A DNA stretch of 64,000 nucleotides from Hyphomicrobiales bacterium (GCA_027484605.1 JAIXSR010000075.1:1-64000); one strand, 5' to 3'; counted from the stretch's first letter, positions 8,554 through 19,169 are shown. The notes: generated from the letters alone by a model not told the origin. Made by a program: numbers and translations.

Positions 8554-10302
8554 TCAGGCCGCCATGCGCTTCAGGAAGGTTTCGATCTCGTCCACGAGTT
8601 GATCGGAGGAGACCGCGAATTGCTGCGAGAGGATTTCGAGCGCATTGGCGGCATCCGCCGTGTTCTCGATGGCCTTCTGGACCTCCGCAAAACCCGAGCG
8701 GATGACATCCCCGCGCTGCGCGGCCGCGTCGGCATTGCCGGCAATGTCGCGGGTGACCTGTTCCTGCTCGGTCACTGCTGCCGCGATGACCAGCGTGGTT
8801 TCGTTGATCGAACCGAGCCCATGTCCGATCTCGCGTGTCGCGTCTGTCACGGCGTCGGTCACGTTTTCGATGCTCTTCACAAGTTCCGCGATTTCCGTCG
8901 CCGCTCGCGAAGTTCCGTTCGACAATTCCTTCACTTCGGACGCGACGACCGCAAAACCTTTGCCGGCTTCACCCGCTCTCGCCGCTTCGATCGTGGCGTT
9001 GAGCGCAAGCAGGTTGGTCTGGCTGGCAATCGACGAAATGAAGGCAACAGCCGTCGAAATCTTGTCCACCGCGCTGGAAAGTTCGGTCGCGATCGCCTCG
9101 GCATGGCGGCCGGTATCAGCCGCTTTGCGGACGATCGTAGCAGCATCATTCGACCGGGCGGCAATTTCTGCAATTGAGCTGGCAAACTGATTGGTTGCCG
9201 TGGCCACCTCGGCAATGGCGCCGGCGCCGGATTCGGCGGCGGCAACCCCGTCTGTCACCCGATGACTGGCCTGTGCCACGACTTCGCGGATATCCTGCGA
9301 GGTGCTGAGCACCTTGTCTGCGCCGGAGCGCAGCTTGCCCAGGCAATCCTGCACCGAGAGCCGGAACTGCTGGACCAGATTGTCCATCTCGGCCTTCCGG
9401 GCGGCCATTTTCTGCGCCTCGATGATGCTGGCGCGCTCCTGCTCCCGTTTCTGCGCGACCGCTCCGGCAAAGCCCTCGACGGCGCGGGCGATCTGTCCGA
9501 TCTGGTCCGTCCTTTCGCGGCAGGGGATGGCGACCTGTTCGTCGCCGCCGGCCAGCGCGTTGGTGGCATGGGCCACCTGGCCGAGCGGCCGGAGCAGACG
9601 CTCCGTCAGAACGAGGGCAAACGCGATCACGACGAGCATGACAAGCAGGCTCCCGATGGCGAGGTCGCGGACAAGATAGCCCGTCGAGGCATGAAGCTCC
9701 GAGATCTTCCCCACACCGATATAGAGGATGCCGACAGGTTCCCCCTTCGGATCGATGATGGGCAGGTAGCCCGTCTGGTAAGGCTCGCCGAGAATCATCG
9801 CGATGCCGCGATACGCTTCCTTCCGCATCATGAAGGGATAGACTGCCCCGTTCTGGCCGAGAAATGTGCCCACGGCGCGCGAGCCATCCGGTTTCTTGAC
9901 CGTGGTCGCGATGCGCTCGTAATCCTTCTTCTCTTCGCGCCAGCGGAAAATCGTGGCCGTGCCGCGATTCGCCTCGCTGATGGAATCAACAACCTGCATC
10001 AATTCGCGTGGCGAGAAATTGTCGAGCGAGGAGGAGGCCGGCGATGTCAGCTTCAGGCGCTCGGGTTCATTCTCGGCATTCTTCTCGACCAGGAAGATCG
10101 GAGCGCCTTCCGCGAAGACCCGCGTCGCAACGCGCAATGCCCAGAGCGTCCGGGTCGCGATGTCCTCCTCGATCTTCGACACCAGTCGCTCTCGGCCGAT
10201 ATAGGCCACGGCAACAACGGTGCCGAGAACGATGCCGATCATGGCAAGGGTGAGTTGCCCTCGCAGGGACAAGCGACGAAGCTGGATTTTTTGCAAACGC
10301 AT
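8554..10302 (-). CDS. Methyl-accepting chemotaxis protein with Cache sensor
   Basis: A 582-residue transmembrane chemoreceptor. After a short cytoplasmic head comes TM1 (about residues 16-36), a periplasmic sensor of single-Cache type (about 40-195, with [20 protein letters not shown]), TM2, a HAMP linker ([18 protein letters not shown]) and a long coiled-coil signalling domain. The hairpin tip reads [20 protein letters not shown] followed by [14 protein letters not shown], the invariant kinase-control region. I chose the ATG at 10302, preceded by AAGGGG at proper spacing; a TTG at 10359 would be longer. No CheA/W genes are nearby, so it is an orphan receptor. The C-terminus (FLKRMAA) lacks a CheR-tethering pentapeptide. 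Confidence 0.9.
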   Translation of the reverse strand: MRLQKIQLRRLSLRGQLTLAMIGIVLGTVVAVAYIGRERLVSKIEEDIATRTLWALRVATRVFAEGAPIFLVEKNAENEPERLKLTSPASSSLDNFSPRELMQVVDSISEANRGTATIFRWREEKKDYERIATTVKKPDGSRAVGTFLGQNGAVYPFMMRKEAYRGIAMILGEPYQTGYLPIIDPKGEPVGILYIGVGKISELHASTGYLVRDLAIGSLLVMLVVIAFALVLTERLLRPLGQVAHATNALAGGDEQVAIPCRERTDQIGQIARAVEGFAGAVAQKREQERASIIEAQKMAARKAEMDNLVQQFRLSVQDCLGKLRSGADKVLSTSQDIREVVAQASHRVTDGVAAAESGAGAIAEVATATNQFASSIAEIAARSNDAATIVRKAADTGRHAEAIATELSSAVDKISTAVAFISSIASQTNLLALNATIEAARAGEAGKGFAVVASEVKELSNGTSRAATEIAELVKSIENVTDAVTDATREIGHGLGSINETTLVIAAAVTEQEQVTRDIAGNADAAAQRGDVIRSGFAEVQKAIENTADAANALEILSQQFAVSSDQLVDEIETFLKRMAA

Positions 10303-10380
10303 CTTGCTGCCCCTTGGCCGAACCTGCTCGGACCAAGAATGGAACAATCTGCTTAACAAGTTGAGAATCGTATCTACAAC

Positions 10381-11877
10381 TTAGGGTATTATCCGGATTT
10401 CAAAGCCAAGCCCCAGAATTCGGGCTGTCTGTTTTAGTCGAGCAACAAGTCTTTCATTGGACAGATCGGCAAATCGCGCCGGAATTGATTGTACGATAGA
10501 ACTATTCTCGATTGTTATTGGTGCTGATGGCAGGACGCCCCGCTGGCCGGCCGAGATGTTGAATGCAACCCGGATGATACATCCCAACGCACGGGCCTGG
10601 TCGACCTCCCAGAGCGAGAGCAATTCCCGGAGCGGCGGCATCACGGCTTCGCTGATGCCCTCATAGCGGGCGTGCTGCACGCTGGCCAGGAAGGCCCGTT
10701 CGCGATGGTCGATGGCTGGCAGTGCCGCATAGGCGACCATGCGCGCAGCTTCCTCTGCCCGGTAATCCGGGTTTGCCCGCCAGGCGACTTCCGAGACAAG
10801 GCACGCGGCGTGGCGGATGCGTTTCTGGCCCGGGGTTTCATCCGGCCAGGCGGCCCGAGCGAAAGCATCGGTCCAGGCAATCAGCTCGTCGGCATGCTCC
10901 GGATCGCGTGCATGCAATTCGTTGAGCGCGCGTGCGCCCACCAGCAACGGATCCTGCTGCTGAAGGGCGCGGGGCAATTGCGAATAGAGGACGCCCTCGC
11001 GGACTCCGCTGGTGGAGATCATGAAGCGCGCCGCGCCGGAGCGTTCGAGTACCTCTTCAAGCACCAGGGCACCGTAGGCAAGCAGCGGCCGCCGTTCCCG
11101 GGCAATCTCGGAAATGGCCGGCAGGGTGTTGACGTCGACACGCTGCACCTCGCGGCAGAACTCCGCGATCGCCTTCGCATTGGCCGTGTAGCCATGCAGG
11201 ACGTTGAGGGAATAGCCCACCTTGGCCATGTGGAGACGGGCAATGGCGCGCCATGTCCCGCCGATGGCGAAGATGTCGCGCCCGCGGGCCTGCGGGAGGA
11301 TCGTGATCCGGTCGAGGGTGTCGGCGACGATCTTGGCGGCCTTCTTCAGGTTCTTGCCGGAGGCATCCCGCAAGGTCAGCCCGCCAAGCTCGAGGCTGAT
11401 CCCCTGCCCCAGTTCCCCTTCCTCGATATCGATCAGCTCCAGCGACCCGCCGCCGAGATCGCCGGCGATTCCGTTGGGCCGGTGCAAACCTGCCACGACG
11501 CCAAGCGCGGCGAGGCGCGCCTCTTCCTGCCCCGCAAGGATGGATACGGGCTCCCCGAGGATGGCCTCGACCTCCGCGATGAATTCGGGGCCGTTGCTTG
11601 CCCTGCGGGCCGCTGCCGTGGCCAGCACGAAGAGCCGCTCCACCCGCATCAGATCGCACAGGACGCGGAACCGCTTGAGCGCATCGAGTGCCTGGGCCAG
11701 ACCATCCGGCGGCAGGAGGCCGGTGACCGCGACATCCCGACCGAGGCCGCAGAGGCTTTTCTCGTTGAACATCGGGACCGGGGCGCGGCTCAGCCGGTCA
11801 TAGGCCACCAGGCGGACCGAGTTGGACCCGATGTCGATGACGGCAACCGGCCCGTTGGAGATGGAGGCAATCGGCAT
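10381..11877 (-). CDS. ppx: Exopolyphosphatase, Ppx/GppA family
   Basis: A 498-residue enzyme that removes phosphate from polyphosphate ends. The actin-like ATPase fold is shown by the N-terminal VAVIDIGSNSVRLVAYD loop and the second phosphate loop GIAGDLGGGSLELIDIEEG; the sensing segment FVLATAAARRASNG lies between. The second half is the HD-like C-terminal domain of long Ppx proteins. It follows ppk by 34 bases in the same orientation, the classic pair in which Ppk makes and Ppx degrades polyphosphate. The chemoreceptor gene follows after 78 bases. A second, shorter family member lies at the right edge of the window. Confidence 0.92.
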   Translation of the reverse strand: MPIASISNGPVAVIDIGSNSVRLVAYDRLSRAPVPMFNEKSLCGLGRDVAVTGLLPPDGLAQALDALKRFRVLCDLMRVERLFVLATAAARRASNGPEFIAEVEAILGEPVSILAGQEEARLAALGVVAGLHRPNGIAGDLGGGSLELIDIEEGELGQGISLELGGLTLRDASGKNLKKAAKIVADTLDRITILPQARGRDIFAIGGTWRAIARLHMAKVGYSLNVLHGYTANAKAIAEFCREVQRVDVNTLPAISEIARERRPLLAYGALVLEEVLERSGAARFMISTSGVREGVLYSQLPRALQQQDPLLVGARALNELHARDPEHADELIAWTDAFARAAWPDETPGQKRIRHAACLVSEVAWRANPDYRAEEAARMVAYAALPAIDHRERAFLASVQHARYEGISEAVMPPLRELLSLWEVDQARALGCIIRVAFNISAGQRGVLPSAPITIENSSIVQSIPARFADLSNERLVARLKQTARILGLGFEIRIIP

Positions 11878-11911
11878 TGATCAGCTCCGCGCGGCAAGCC
11901 GCGCAGGGCGG

Positions 11912-14116
11912 CTATTCCGCCGCTGCGGCTCTTTTCTTGGTAAGCGCCCGCGGGCTGGAGAGTTTAAGCGATGTGCCACGACCGGAAAGGCTCGGATTTG
12001 TCATGAAGTAGCGATGGGCGTTGAAGGGTTCTTCGCCCTCGGCCGGGTTTATGCGTAAAGACGAGCCATCCGGCAAGACCCGCCAGCTCTGTTGGTTGTC
12101 AAGAAGGTTGGCCTGCATGATCTGGCCCAGCACCTGCTCATGCACGGTCGGGTTCATGATCGGGCAGAGCGACTCGACCCGGCGGTCGAGGTTGCGCGGC
12201 ATCAGGTCTGCCGAGGAGATGTACACCACCGCCTTGGCATGCGGCAGCCCATAGCCATTGCCGAAGGCATAGATCCGCGAATGCTCCAGAAATCGACCGA
12301 CAATCGACTTGACGCGGATATTGTCGGAGAAGCCGGGAATGCCCGGGCGCAGGCAGCAGATGCCCCGCACCACGAAGTCGATCTGCACGCCGGCCTGGCT
12401 GGCCCGGTACAGGGCGTCGATGATCACCGGGTCGACGAGGCTGTTGCATTTGCCCCAGATCACCGCCGGCCTGCCCGCCTTGGCATGCGCGATCTCGGCG
12501 TCGATATGCTCGAGCAGTTTCTTCTTGGCGGTCACCGGAGCAACGGCCATCCGTTCCAGTTCTGCCGGTTCCGCATAACCGGTGATGAAGTTGAAGATCC
12601 GGGCGACGTCGCGGCCGATGATCGGGTCGGCCGTGAAATAGGACAGGTCGGTGTAGATCTTGGCCGTGATCGGGTGATAATTCCCTGTGCCGACATGGCA
12701 ATAGGTCGTCAGCCCGTGTGCCTCGCGGCGGACGACAAGGCTGAGCTTGGCATGGGTCTTCAGTTCGATGAAGCCATAGACGACCTGCACGCCGGCGCGT
12801 TCGAGGTCGCGCGCCCAGCGGATATTCGCCTCCTCGTCGAATCGGGCCTTGAGCTCGACGAGCGCGGTCACGCTCTTGCCGGCTTCCGCCGCTTCCGAGA
12901 GTGCCCGGACGATCGGGCTGTTCGACGAGGTCCGGTAGAGTGTCTGCTTGATGGCGACGACGGCAGGGTCAGTTGCGGCCTGTTCAAGGAAGTTCACCAC
13001 CACGTCGAAGCTCTCGTAGGGGTGATGGACGACGAGATCCTTCTGGCGGATCGCGGCGAAGCAATCCCCGCCATGTTCGCGCACGCGCTCCGGGAAGCGT
13101 GGCGCATAGGGCACGAACTTGATGTCCGGCCGGTCGATCCCGACCAGCTGCGACAGGTCGTTGAGGCCGATCATGCCATCCACGACGAAGACCTCGCGCG
13201 GCTTTACCCGCAATTCGCGTGCGACGAAGTTCCGGAGTTCCTCCGGCATGGAGGCTTCCAGCTCGAGCCGGATCACCACGCCGCGCTTGCGCTGCTTGAG
13301 CATGGTCTCGAAGGTCCGGACGAGATCTTCCGCCTCTTCCTCGATCTCGATATCGCTGTCGCGGATCACCCGGAAAGCACCGATCCCCTTGACCGAATAG
13401 CCCGGGAACAGGCTCGGGATGAACAGCGTCATCGCCTGGTCCAGCAGGATGAAGCGGGCTGCGCCATCGCGGTCCGGCAGCCGGATGAAGCGTTCCAGCT
13501 TCTGCGGCATGCGGATCAGGGCGCGCAGGCTCCGGCCGTCGCTCTGCCGGGTCAGGATCAGGGCCAGCGAGAAGCCGAGATTGGGAATGAAGGGAAAGGG
13601 ATGGGCCGGATCGATCGCCAGAGGTGTCAGCGTCGGGAAGATTGCCGCAAGGAAATGCGCGCGCAGGAAGGCCTCGTCCTCGTCCGTCAGGTCGATCGGG
13701 TTGACGACGATGATCCGCTCGGCCTCCAGCGCTACCTTCAGGCGGCGCCAGCGATCCTGCTGGTCAGCCGTCAGCGCCTCGACTTCGGCATTGATCAGTT
13801 CCAGCGCCTGTTCCGGCGTCAGCCCGTCATCGGAGGTGGTCTGAACGCCCGCGATCATCTGTTCGATCAGGCCGGAGACCCGGACCATGAAGAACTCGTC
13901 GAGGTTGTTTGCCGAGATCGAAAGGAAGCGCAGCTGTTCGAGCAAGGGGTGGCCGGCATTGCCGGCTTCTTCCATCACGCGGCGGTTGAATTGCAGCCAG
14001 GACAATTCCCGGTTCACGAAGCGTGATGGATGAGTCGCCAGTTCTTCCGGCGAGAGGCCGCTGACATCTTGCGAAATGGGCATGCTGGCGGTCCGTCCTG
14101 CTGTTTCCGGAGGCAT
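11912..14116 (-). CDS. ppk: Polyphosphate kinase 1
   Basis: A 734-residue polyphosphate kinase that polymerises the gamma-phosphate of ATP. The N-terminal domain begins [15 protein letters not shown]; the catalytic region shows the autophosphorylated histidine in [16 protein letters not shown], the segment [10 protein letters not shown], and the second conserved histidine in [19 protein letters not shown]. The ATG at 14116 is preceded by GAGGA five to ten bases upstream; the next ATG at 14083 is less well placed. The length is at the upper end of the family because of short basic and alanine-rich tails. It forms an operon with ppx; the hdaA gene lies upstream on the same strand, 98 bases away. 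Confidence 0.96.
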   Translation of the reverse strand: MPPETAGRTASMPISQDVSGLSPEELATHPSRFVNRELSWLQFNRRVMEEAGNAGHPLLEQLRFLSISANNLDEFFMVRVSGLIEQMIAGVQTTSDDGLTPEQALELINAEVEALTADQQDRWRRLKVALEAERIIVVNPIDLTDEDEAFLRAHFLAAIFPTLTPLAIDPAHPFPFIPNLGFSLALILTRQSDGRSLRALIRMPQKLERFIRLPDRDGAARFILLDQAMTLFIPSLFPGYSVKGIGAFRVIRDSDIEIEEEAEDLVRTFETMLKQRKRGVVIRLELEASMPEELRNFVARELRVKPREVFVVDGMIGLNDLSQLVGIDRPDIKFVPYAPRFPERVREHGGDCFAAIRQKDLVVHHPYESFDVVVNFLEQAATDPAVVAIKQTLYRTSSNSPIVRALSEAAEAGKSVTALVELKARFDEEANIRWARDLERAGVQVVYGFIELKTHAKLSLVVRREAHGLTTYCHVGTGNYHPITAKIYTDLSYFTADPIIGRDVARIFNFITGYAEPAELERMAVAPVTAKKKLLEHIDAEIAHAKAGRPAVIWGKCNSLVDPVIIDALYRASQAGVQIDFVVRGICCLRPGIPGFSDNIRVKSIVGRFLEHSRIYAFGNGYGLPHAKAVVYISSADLMPRNLDRRVESLCPIMNPTVHEQVLGQIMQANLLDNQQSWRVLPDGSSLRINPAEGEEPFNAHRYFMTNPSLSGRGTSLKLSSPRALTKKRAAAAE

Positions 14117-14214
14117 TCTGTCCTCTGGATTGATCGCAGAATATGACAGTTCAACGACACGTCACTAGGCTTGTTCCGCTCCGGGCAAAAAAACCGCCGG
14201 CTGCCCCTGCCCGT

Positions 14215-14913
14215 TCAGGCCTCGTCGGCCTCCTCTTCACCTGTCGGCTGGCTGCCGAGGATTTCTGCGACCATCGCCCGGCTGACCGGCTTCTTGCGCA
14301 ACAGGGACTGATGGTCGAGCGCGGCGACGAGGTTCTGCACCGCGCCGTAGGAACGTTCGATCCGCGCAAGGGCATAGGACACGACCTGCGCATCGACATG
14401 GATCTGCCGGTCGGCGAAATGCTTCACGAAGAGGCCGGCCAGCAGGCTGTCGCCGGGTTCGGCGAGGACGAGCAGCGGCTGCGCCCGCAGGCGCGAAAGC
14501 AGGTCCGGCGTTCGGATGCCCCATTGGTCCGGCGGAAGCCGCGCCGTAAGCACCACCGACTGGCCGGTCTCCCGGGCGAGATTGAGCAGATGGAACAGCG
14601 CGACCTCGTCCGCCGGGTAGCGATCGGCATCCTCCAGCACCAGCGCCCGGGAATGGGCGAGATGCGGTACATCGGCCTTGTCGAGATGATCCGCCCGGAT
14701 CATGCGTGCGCCGGATTCCTGGGCGAAGACCGTGGCGAGGTGCGATTTTCCGCTGCCCGCCGGGCCGGTGATGATCGCCGCCGGCGAGAGCCAGCGCGGC
14801 CAGCGCTCGATATGCGCGAAGGCGGCTTCATTGGCGGGGCCGACGAGGAAATCCTCGCGCCCGAAACGGGGCGCTGCATCGAGCGGGAGGAGGAATTGTT
14901 CGTCCCGGCTCAC
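14215..14913 (-). CDS. hdaA: DnaA-like regulator HdaA
   Basis: A 232-residue DnaA-type AAA+ protein without the DNA-binding domain IV. The N-terminal QFLLPLD fits a beta-clamp binding motif, as in Hda, which lets the protein meet the sliding clamp and promote hydrolysis of DnaA-bound ATP after initiation. Walker A is ITGPAGSGKSHLA, Walker B LVLEDADR, and a C-terminal helical lid follows. The start is GTG at 14913; its first bases overlap the stop of the upstream permease gene as GTGA, so the two are translationally coupled. This permease-hdaA order is usual in alphaproteobacteria. The function is taken from the Caulobacter homologue. Confidence 0.88.
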   Translation of the reverse strand: MSRDEQFLLPLDAAPRFGREDFLVGPANEAAFAHIERWPRWLSPAAIITGPAGSGKSHLATVFAQESGARMIRADHLDKADVPHLAHSRALVLEDADRYPADEVALFHLLNLARETGQSVVLTARLPPDQWGIRTPDLLSRLRAQPLLVLAEPGDSLLAGLFVKHFADRQIHVDAQVVSYALARIERSYGAVQNLVAALDHQSLLRKKPVSRAMVAEILGSQPTGEEEADEA

Positions 14914-16010
14914 GGATCGAAGGTTTCTGTCGGGCTGTCCGGCGGCAGCCGGTAACCATGGAACAGCGGGCTGGCCAGATACTGGCGGAGGCCGAATCGG
15001 ACGAGCACGCCGATAATGGCAGCCAGTGGCACGGCCAGCATGATCCCGACGAAACCGAACAGCGAACCGAAGGCCAGCAGGGAGAACATCAGCCAGACGG
15101 GATGAAGGCCGACCGCATTGCCCAACAATTTGGGCTGCAGGATGTTGCCTTCGATGAATTGCCCGGCGGCGAAGATGCCGATGATGACGACGACCATTGT
15201 CCAGTCCGGCCAGAACTGGGCAATGGCGACCCCGACCGAAAGGACGAGCCCTGTCAGCGAGCCGACAAACGGGATGAAATTGATCAGCCCGGCAATGATG
15301 CCGATCAGGAAGCCGAAATTCAGGCCGGCCAGGCTGAGGCCGATCGCATAGAACAGGCCGAGCAGGATGCAGATCATGGCCTGTCCGCGCAGGAAGCCCG
15401 CCACGGAAGCGTCCATCTCGCGAACAAGCGTCCGGATCGTCTCGCGATGCGCAAGCGGCAGCCAGGAATCGAGCTTGGCGACCATGCGGTCCCAGTCGAG
15501 GATCATGTAGAAGGCGACGACCGGCGTCAGGACCAGCAGCGAGACGAGGCCGAGAATGGCCTGTCCGCCCGAGAGCAGCGAGGTCACGAAGCCGCCCAGC
15601 CAGCGGGCGGCATCGCCGAGCCCGGAGGAGAGCTGGTTCTGGATTTCCTTCAGGCGGTCGGGGCCGCCGAACCGCTCGATCAGGGCGCCGCCCTGCTCCG
15701 TCAGCACAACCTGCAGGCGGCTGACATAAACCGGGAGCTTGGCGATAAGCGCCGAGAGCTGGTTGAACATCAGCGGCATCGCGGCCAGCAGGACAATCAC
15801 GAAGATCAGCACGAAGATCAGCAGGACGAGGCAGGTGCCGACCAGCCGGCTCAGCCCGCGCCTCTCGAGCCAGTCAACCAGCGGATCGAGCAGATAGGCG
15901 AGGATCAAGGCTGCGACGAACGGCATCAGGATGCCGGAAAAGGCATAGAGGAACAGGGAAAGGCCGGCGAGGCACAGAACCCAGAAGCCGAATTGTCGCT
16001 GCAGGGTCAT
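14910..16010 (-). CDS. AI-2E family (PerM-like) membrane transporter
   Basis: A 366-residue integral membrane protein of the AI-2E/UPF0118 family. About eight hydrophobic segments are visible: two at the N-terminus (LCLAGLSLFLYAFSGILMPF), a pair after LVDWLERRGLSRL, a soluble stretch of about 80 residues, then several more ending with FGFVGIMLAVPLAAIIGVL. The conserved PFVGSLTG loop is present. The substrate is unclear: family members have been linked to AI-2 export and to Na+/H+ exchange. The ATG at 16010 lies 17 bases after the CDP-alcohol transferase gene and the stop overlaps the hdaA start, so these genes form one transcription unit. Confidence 0.82.
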   Translation of the reverse strand: MTLQRQFGFWVLCLAGLSLFLYAFSGILMPFVAALILAYLLDPLVDWLERRGLSRLVGTCLVLLIFVLIFVIVLLAAMPLMFNQLSALIAKLPVYVSRLQVVLTEQGGALIERFGGPDRLKEIQNQLSSGLGDAARWLGGFVTSLLSGGQAILGLVSLLVLTPVVAFYMILDWDRMVAKLDSWLPLAHRETIRTLVREMDASVAGFLRGQAMICILLGLFYAIGLSLAGLNFGFLIGIIAGLINFIPFVGSLTGLVLSVGVAIAQFWPDWTMVVVIIGIFAAGQFIEGNILQPKLLGNAVGLHPVWLMFSLLAFGSLFGFVGIMLAVPLAAIIGVLVRFGLRQYLASPLFHGYRLPPDSPTETFDP

Positions 16011-16027
16011 GCCCGCCTCCCCGGGGT

Positions 16028-16561
16028 TCAATCGGCCATATGCCGGAACCATCGTGCGAAATAGGCAGCGACGGAAACCACCGTCAAGGTGGCGACAATC
16101 CCATAGATCAACGGCAGCACGATCGGCGGCATCGGAATCGCGAAGCCGGTGACCGCCAATGTGGTGCTGACCGCCACGATCTGGGCGGCGGTATTGGCCT
16201 TGGAAATGCGCAGGGGCTCGATGGCGATCGGATTGTTGAGGAGCCAGGCGATGACGACCGCGCCGACGATCATCAGGTCGCGGAAGATCACCAGTACCAC
16301 AAGCCAGAACGGCACCATCTTCACCGAGACCAATGCGATGAAGGTGGCCGCAATCAGGGCCTTGTCGGCAAGCGCATCGAGATAGGCGCCGATCTCGGTG
16401 CGCTGGTCGAGCTTCCGGGCGAGATAGCCGTCCAGCGCGTCCGTGATGCCGGCGATGATGAAGATCACGGTGGCCCAGTCGAACCGGCCCTCGACGGTCA
16501 TGACCACGATCAGCGGGATCAGGCAGAGCCGGAGAAGGGTCAGGGCATTGGCGATGGTCAT
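16028..16561 (-). CDS. CDP-alcohol phosphatidyltransferase (PgsA-like)
   Basis: A 177-residue inner-membrane enzyme that transfers a phosphatidyl group from CDP-diacylglycerol to an alcohol. The family signature D-x2-DG-x2-AR-x8-G-x3-D-x3-D is complete within [20 protein letters not shown] followed by LDALADK, so the metal site is intact. Five to six hydrophobic helices are visible. The size and the N-terminus [12 protein letters not shown] fit phosphatidylglycerophosphate synthase best, but a cardiolipin-synthase role is possible. The gene is first of an operon continuing into the AI-2E permease and hdaA, and is divergent from purM across a 154-base gap that shows no clear promoter. Confidence 0.85.
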   Translation of the reverse strand: MTIANALTLLRLCLIPLIVVMTVEGRFDWATVIFIIAGITDALDGYLARKLDQRTEIGAYLDALADKALIAATFIALVSVKMVPFWLVVLVIFRDLMIVGAVVIAWLLNNPIAIEPLRISKANTAAQIVAVSTTLAVTGFAIPMPPIVLPLIYGIVATLTVVSVAAYFARWFRHMAD

Positions 16562-16715
16562 GGCAGGGCAACTCCGTCCGGCATTAGTCATGGCGCAGGG
16601 CGCAGGGAGCGTCAAATCCCCCGCAATCAGGCCGGCCGCCGGCAATCGGGGTTGCAATTTCCGCCCGGTTGCGGTTGTTCCCAGCCAAACCTGCGACAAG
16701 CCGCGAGTGTCTGCG

Positions 16716-17798
16716 ATGGCGACCCAGCCCCCGACCAATGGACTGACCTATGCCGATGCCGGCGTCGATATCGATGCCGGAAATGCCATGGTCGAGGAGA
16801 TCAAGCCGCTGGTCCGCGCGACGCGCCGTCCCGGTGCCGATGCCGAGATCGGCGGGTTCGGCGGGCTGTTCGATCTCAAGGCGGCAGGGTTCCGGGATCC
16901 GATCCTCGTGGCGGCGAATGACGGCGTCGGCACCAAGGTCAAGATCGCGATCGAGAGCGGCCGGCACGAGACCATCGGCATCGATCTCGTCGCCATGTGC
17001 GTGAACGACCTGGTCGTCCAGGGCGCCGAGCCACTGTTCTTCCTTGACTATTTCGCCACCGGCAAGCTGACACCGGAACTCGGCGTGGCGATTGTCCGCG
17101 GCATTGCCGAGGGTTGCCGTCAGGCGGGGGCCGCGCTGATCGGCGGCGAGACGGCGGAAATGCCGGGCCTTTATGCCGAAAAGGATTACGATCTCGCCGG
17201 TTTCGCGGTCGGCGCTGCCGAGCGTGATGCCCTGCTGCCGCGGCTCGACCAGATCCGGCCCGGCGATGTGCTGCTCGGGCTTGCCTCCTCCGGCGTCCAT
17301 TCCAACGGCTATTCGCTTGTCCGCAAGATCGTTGCCCTGTCCGGCCTCGACTGGGAAGCACCGGCGCCTTTCGCGCCGGGCCGGACGCTCGCTGAAGCCC
17401 TGCTTGAACCGACGCGCATCTACGTGAAGTCCCTGCTGGCTGCCCTGCGTGGCCCCGCCGGCGGTTCGATCAAGGCGCTGGCCCATATCACCGGTGGCGG
17501 CTTCATCGACAATATTCCGCGCGTCCTGCCGAAGGGCCTTGGTGTCGATCTTGATCTCGGCGCCATCCACCCGCCGGCGGTTTTCGGCTGGCTTGCCCGT
17601 ACCGGCGGCGTTGCGGTGCCGGAAATGCTGCGGACCTTCAATTGCGGGATCGGGATGGTCATCGTGGTCGATCCGGCCGAGGCCGGACGCGTGACGGCCA
17701 GCCTGCAGGAAGCGGGTGAGCAGGTCTCGGTGGTCGGCACGCTGATCGCAGCCGATGGCGAGCCGCTGGTGCGGCCGCGCGGCACACTGGTTCTGTGA
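16716..17798 (+). CDS. purM: Phosphoribosylformylglycinamidine cyclo-ligase
   Basis: AIR synthetase, the fifth step of purine synthesis, which closes the imidazole ring using ATP. The 360-residue protein has the N-terminal glycine-rich ATP site [14 protein letters not shown], the [14 protein letters not shown] helix, [12 protein letters not shown], and [15 protein letters not shown] in the C-terminal half. The ATG at 16716 gives the usual MA-(x)[15 protein letters not shown] start. purN follows after a single base, so the two are cotranscribed and probably translationally coupled. Confidence 0.96.
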   Translation: MATQPPTNGLTYADAGVDIDAGNAMVEEIKPLVRATRRPGADAEIGGFGGLFDLKAAGFRDPILVAANDGVGTKVKIAIESGRHETIGIDLVAMCVNDLVVQGAEPLFFLDYFATGKLTPELGVAIVRGIAEGCRQAGAALIGGETAEMPGLYAEKDYDLAGFAVGAAERDALLPRLDQIRPGDVLLGLASSGVHSNGYSLVRKIVALSGLDWEAPAPFAPGRTLAEALLEPTRIYVKSLLAALRGPAGGSIKALAHITGGGFIDNIPRVLPKGLGVDLDLGAIHPPAVFGWLARTGGVAVPEMLRTFNCGIGMVIVVDPAEAGRVTASLQEAGEQVSVVGTLIAADGEPLVRPRGTLVL

Positions 17799-17799
17799 G

Positions 17800-18426
17800 A
17801 TGATGCGCGAGCGGCAGAAGAAGCGTGTCGCGATCCTGATTTCCGGGCGAGGCTCCAACATGGAGGCGCTGATCCGGGCTGCCCGCATGCCGGGTTTTCC
17901 GGCCGAGATCGTGCTTGTCCTGTCCAACAAGGCCGAAGCCGGCGGGCTGGCTTTCGCCCGGGAAGCCGGCATCGCTACTGCCGTCGTCGAGCACAAGGCC
18001 TATGGCAAGGACCGCGTGGCCTTCGATGCCGCGATGCAGGACATCCTGACCGCGCATCGGGTGGAGATTGTCTGCCTCGCCGGGTTCATGCGGCTGCTGA
18101 CCGCCGGTTTCTGCACGCAATGGCTGGGGCGGATGATCAATATCCACCCTGCCCTGCTGCCCTCCTTCAAGGGCCTCGACACCCATGCCCGCGCGCTGGA
18201 AGCCGGTGTGAAGCTGCATGGTTGCACGACGCATTTTGTCACACCGGGCATGGATGAGGGGCCGATCATCCTGCAGGCAGCCGTGCCGGTGACGGATGAG
18301 GATACGGAAGCCAGCCTGGCCGCGCGGGTTCTGGAACAGGAGCACCGGATCTATCCGGAAACGCTCCGCCTTCTGGCTTCGGATGCGCTGGTGATCGAGG
18401 GACATCGCGTGCTACGGCGCGCCTGA
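17800..18426 (+). CDS. purN: Phosphoribosylglycinamide formyltransferase
   Basis: GAR transformylase, which adds the first formyl group from 10-formyl-tetrahydrofolate in purine synthesis. The 208-residue protein shows the phosphate loop ILISGRGSNMEAL, the catalytic Asn/His in NIHPALLPSFKGLDTH, and the Asp region TPGMDEGPIILQA. Two ATGs stand in tandem at 17800 and 17803, one base after the purM stop; either could serve. The 3' end overlaps the 3' end of the convergent WYL regulator by 15 bases. Confidence 0.95.
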   Translation: MMRERQKKRVAILISGRGSNMEALIRAARMPGFPAEIVLVLSNKAEAGGLAFAREAGIATAVVEHKAYGKDRVAFDAAMQDILTAHRVEIVCLAGFMRLLTAGFCTQWLGRMINIHPALLPSFKGLDTHARALEAGVKLHGCTTHFVTPGMDEGPIILQAAVPVTDEDTEASLAARVLEQEHRIYPETLRLLASDALVIEGHRVLRRA

Positions 18427-19131
18427 GACGCAATCCTCGCGGCCCCATTCCTGCTGGGCGACATGCTTTTCCCATTGGCGCAGCAGGATGGCCCGCCGGA
18501 GCGGCGGCCGCTCGTCCAGCACCTGGATCGCCAACATCCTGTCGGTCCGGAAGGTGCGGAAATCCTGTCGCAATTCGCAGAATCCGATCAGCACGCGGCT
18601 TCGCTCGAAATACCCGAGCAGGACGGGCCAGACTGTGCGTTCGGTTTCCTGCCCGTTGGGATCGCGATAGCTGATCCGGAGCATGCGGTTTTCCCGGACC
18701 GCGCGCCGCATCTGGCTGGCCGAGATCCGATCCGCCGGGAGCGTGCCGTAGAGCGGGGCGTAGAGCGGCGCCTCGCGCAAAGATTGCCGCGTCGATTCCG
18801 GCAGGACCGCCTCGATCTTGGCGATGGCATCATCGATGATCCGCCGGAGTTCCGGGTCGCCCCGCTCGCGGACGAAGCGCGCGCCGAGCATCAGCGCCTC
18901 GCCCTCCTCGGGCGTCAGCATCAGCGGCGGCAGATCGTAGCCGGGCTCGAGGATGTAGCCGATGCCGGCTTCGCCCCGGATGGGCACGCCGGCCCCCTGA
19001 AGGCTCGCGACATCGCGGTAGATCGTGCGTTCCGAGACCTGCATCTCGCCAGCGAGTGTCGCTGCCGTCACCGGACGACGGCGACGACGCAGCGCTTGGG
19101 TCAGGGTCAGCAGGCGTTCGGAACGGGCCAT
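18412..19131 (-). CDS. YafY-family transcriptional regulator (HTH + WYL)
   Basis: A 239-residue regulator with an N-terminal winged helix-turn-helix (TLAGEMQVSERTIYRDVASL, residues 25-45) and a C-terminal WYL domain that in this family senses ligands; the characteristic region is RISYRDPNGQETERTVWP and LIGFCELRQDFRTFRTDRM. The ATG at 19131 fits homologues. A perfect 17-bp palindrome lies 22-38 bases upstream, overlapping the stop codon of the preceding oxidoreductase gene, and is a likely site for self-control. The 3' end overlaps purN by 15 bases. The effector is unknown. Confidence 0.87.
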   Translation of the reverse strand: MARSERLLTLTQALRRRRRPVTAATLAGEMQVSERTIYRDVASLQGAGVPIRGEAGIGYILEPGYDLPPLMLTPEEGEALMLGARFVRERGDPELRRIIDDAIAKIEAVLPESTRQSLREAPLYAPLYGTLPADRISASQMRRAVRENRMLRISYRDPNGQETERTVWPVLLGYFERSRVLIGFCELRQDFRTFRTDRMLAIQVLDERPPLRRAILLRQWEKHVAQQEWGREDCVSGAP

Positions 19132-19152
19132 GTCTCTCTATCGGCCGGCATG

Positions 19153-19169
19153 CTGACAGATCCTGTCAG
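19153..19169. promoter_or_regulatory. Candidate operator of the YafY-type regulator
   Basis: CTGACAG-ATC-CTGTCAG: perfect seven-base arms with a three-base centre. It lies immediately upstream of the WYL regulator start (19131), where a dimeric repressor would block its own promoter. The right arm overlaps the TGA stop (19166-19168) of the oxidoreductase gene. The assignment to the adjacent regulator is an inference from position and symmetry. Confidence 0.55.

Noticed and set aside
14184-14214. T-run downstream of hdaA as a terminator
   Set aside because: No stem of useful length directly precedes the run on the reverse strand.
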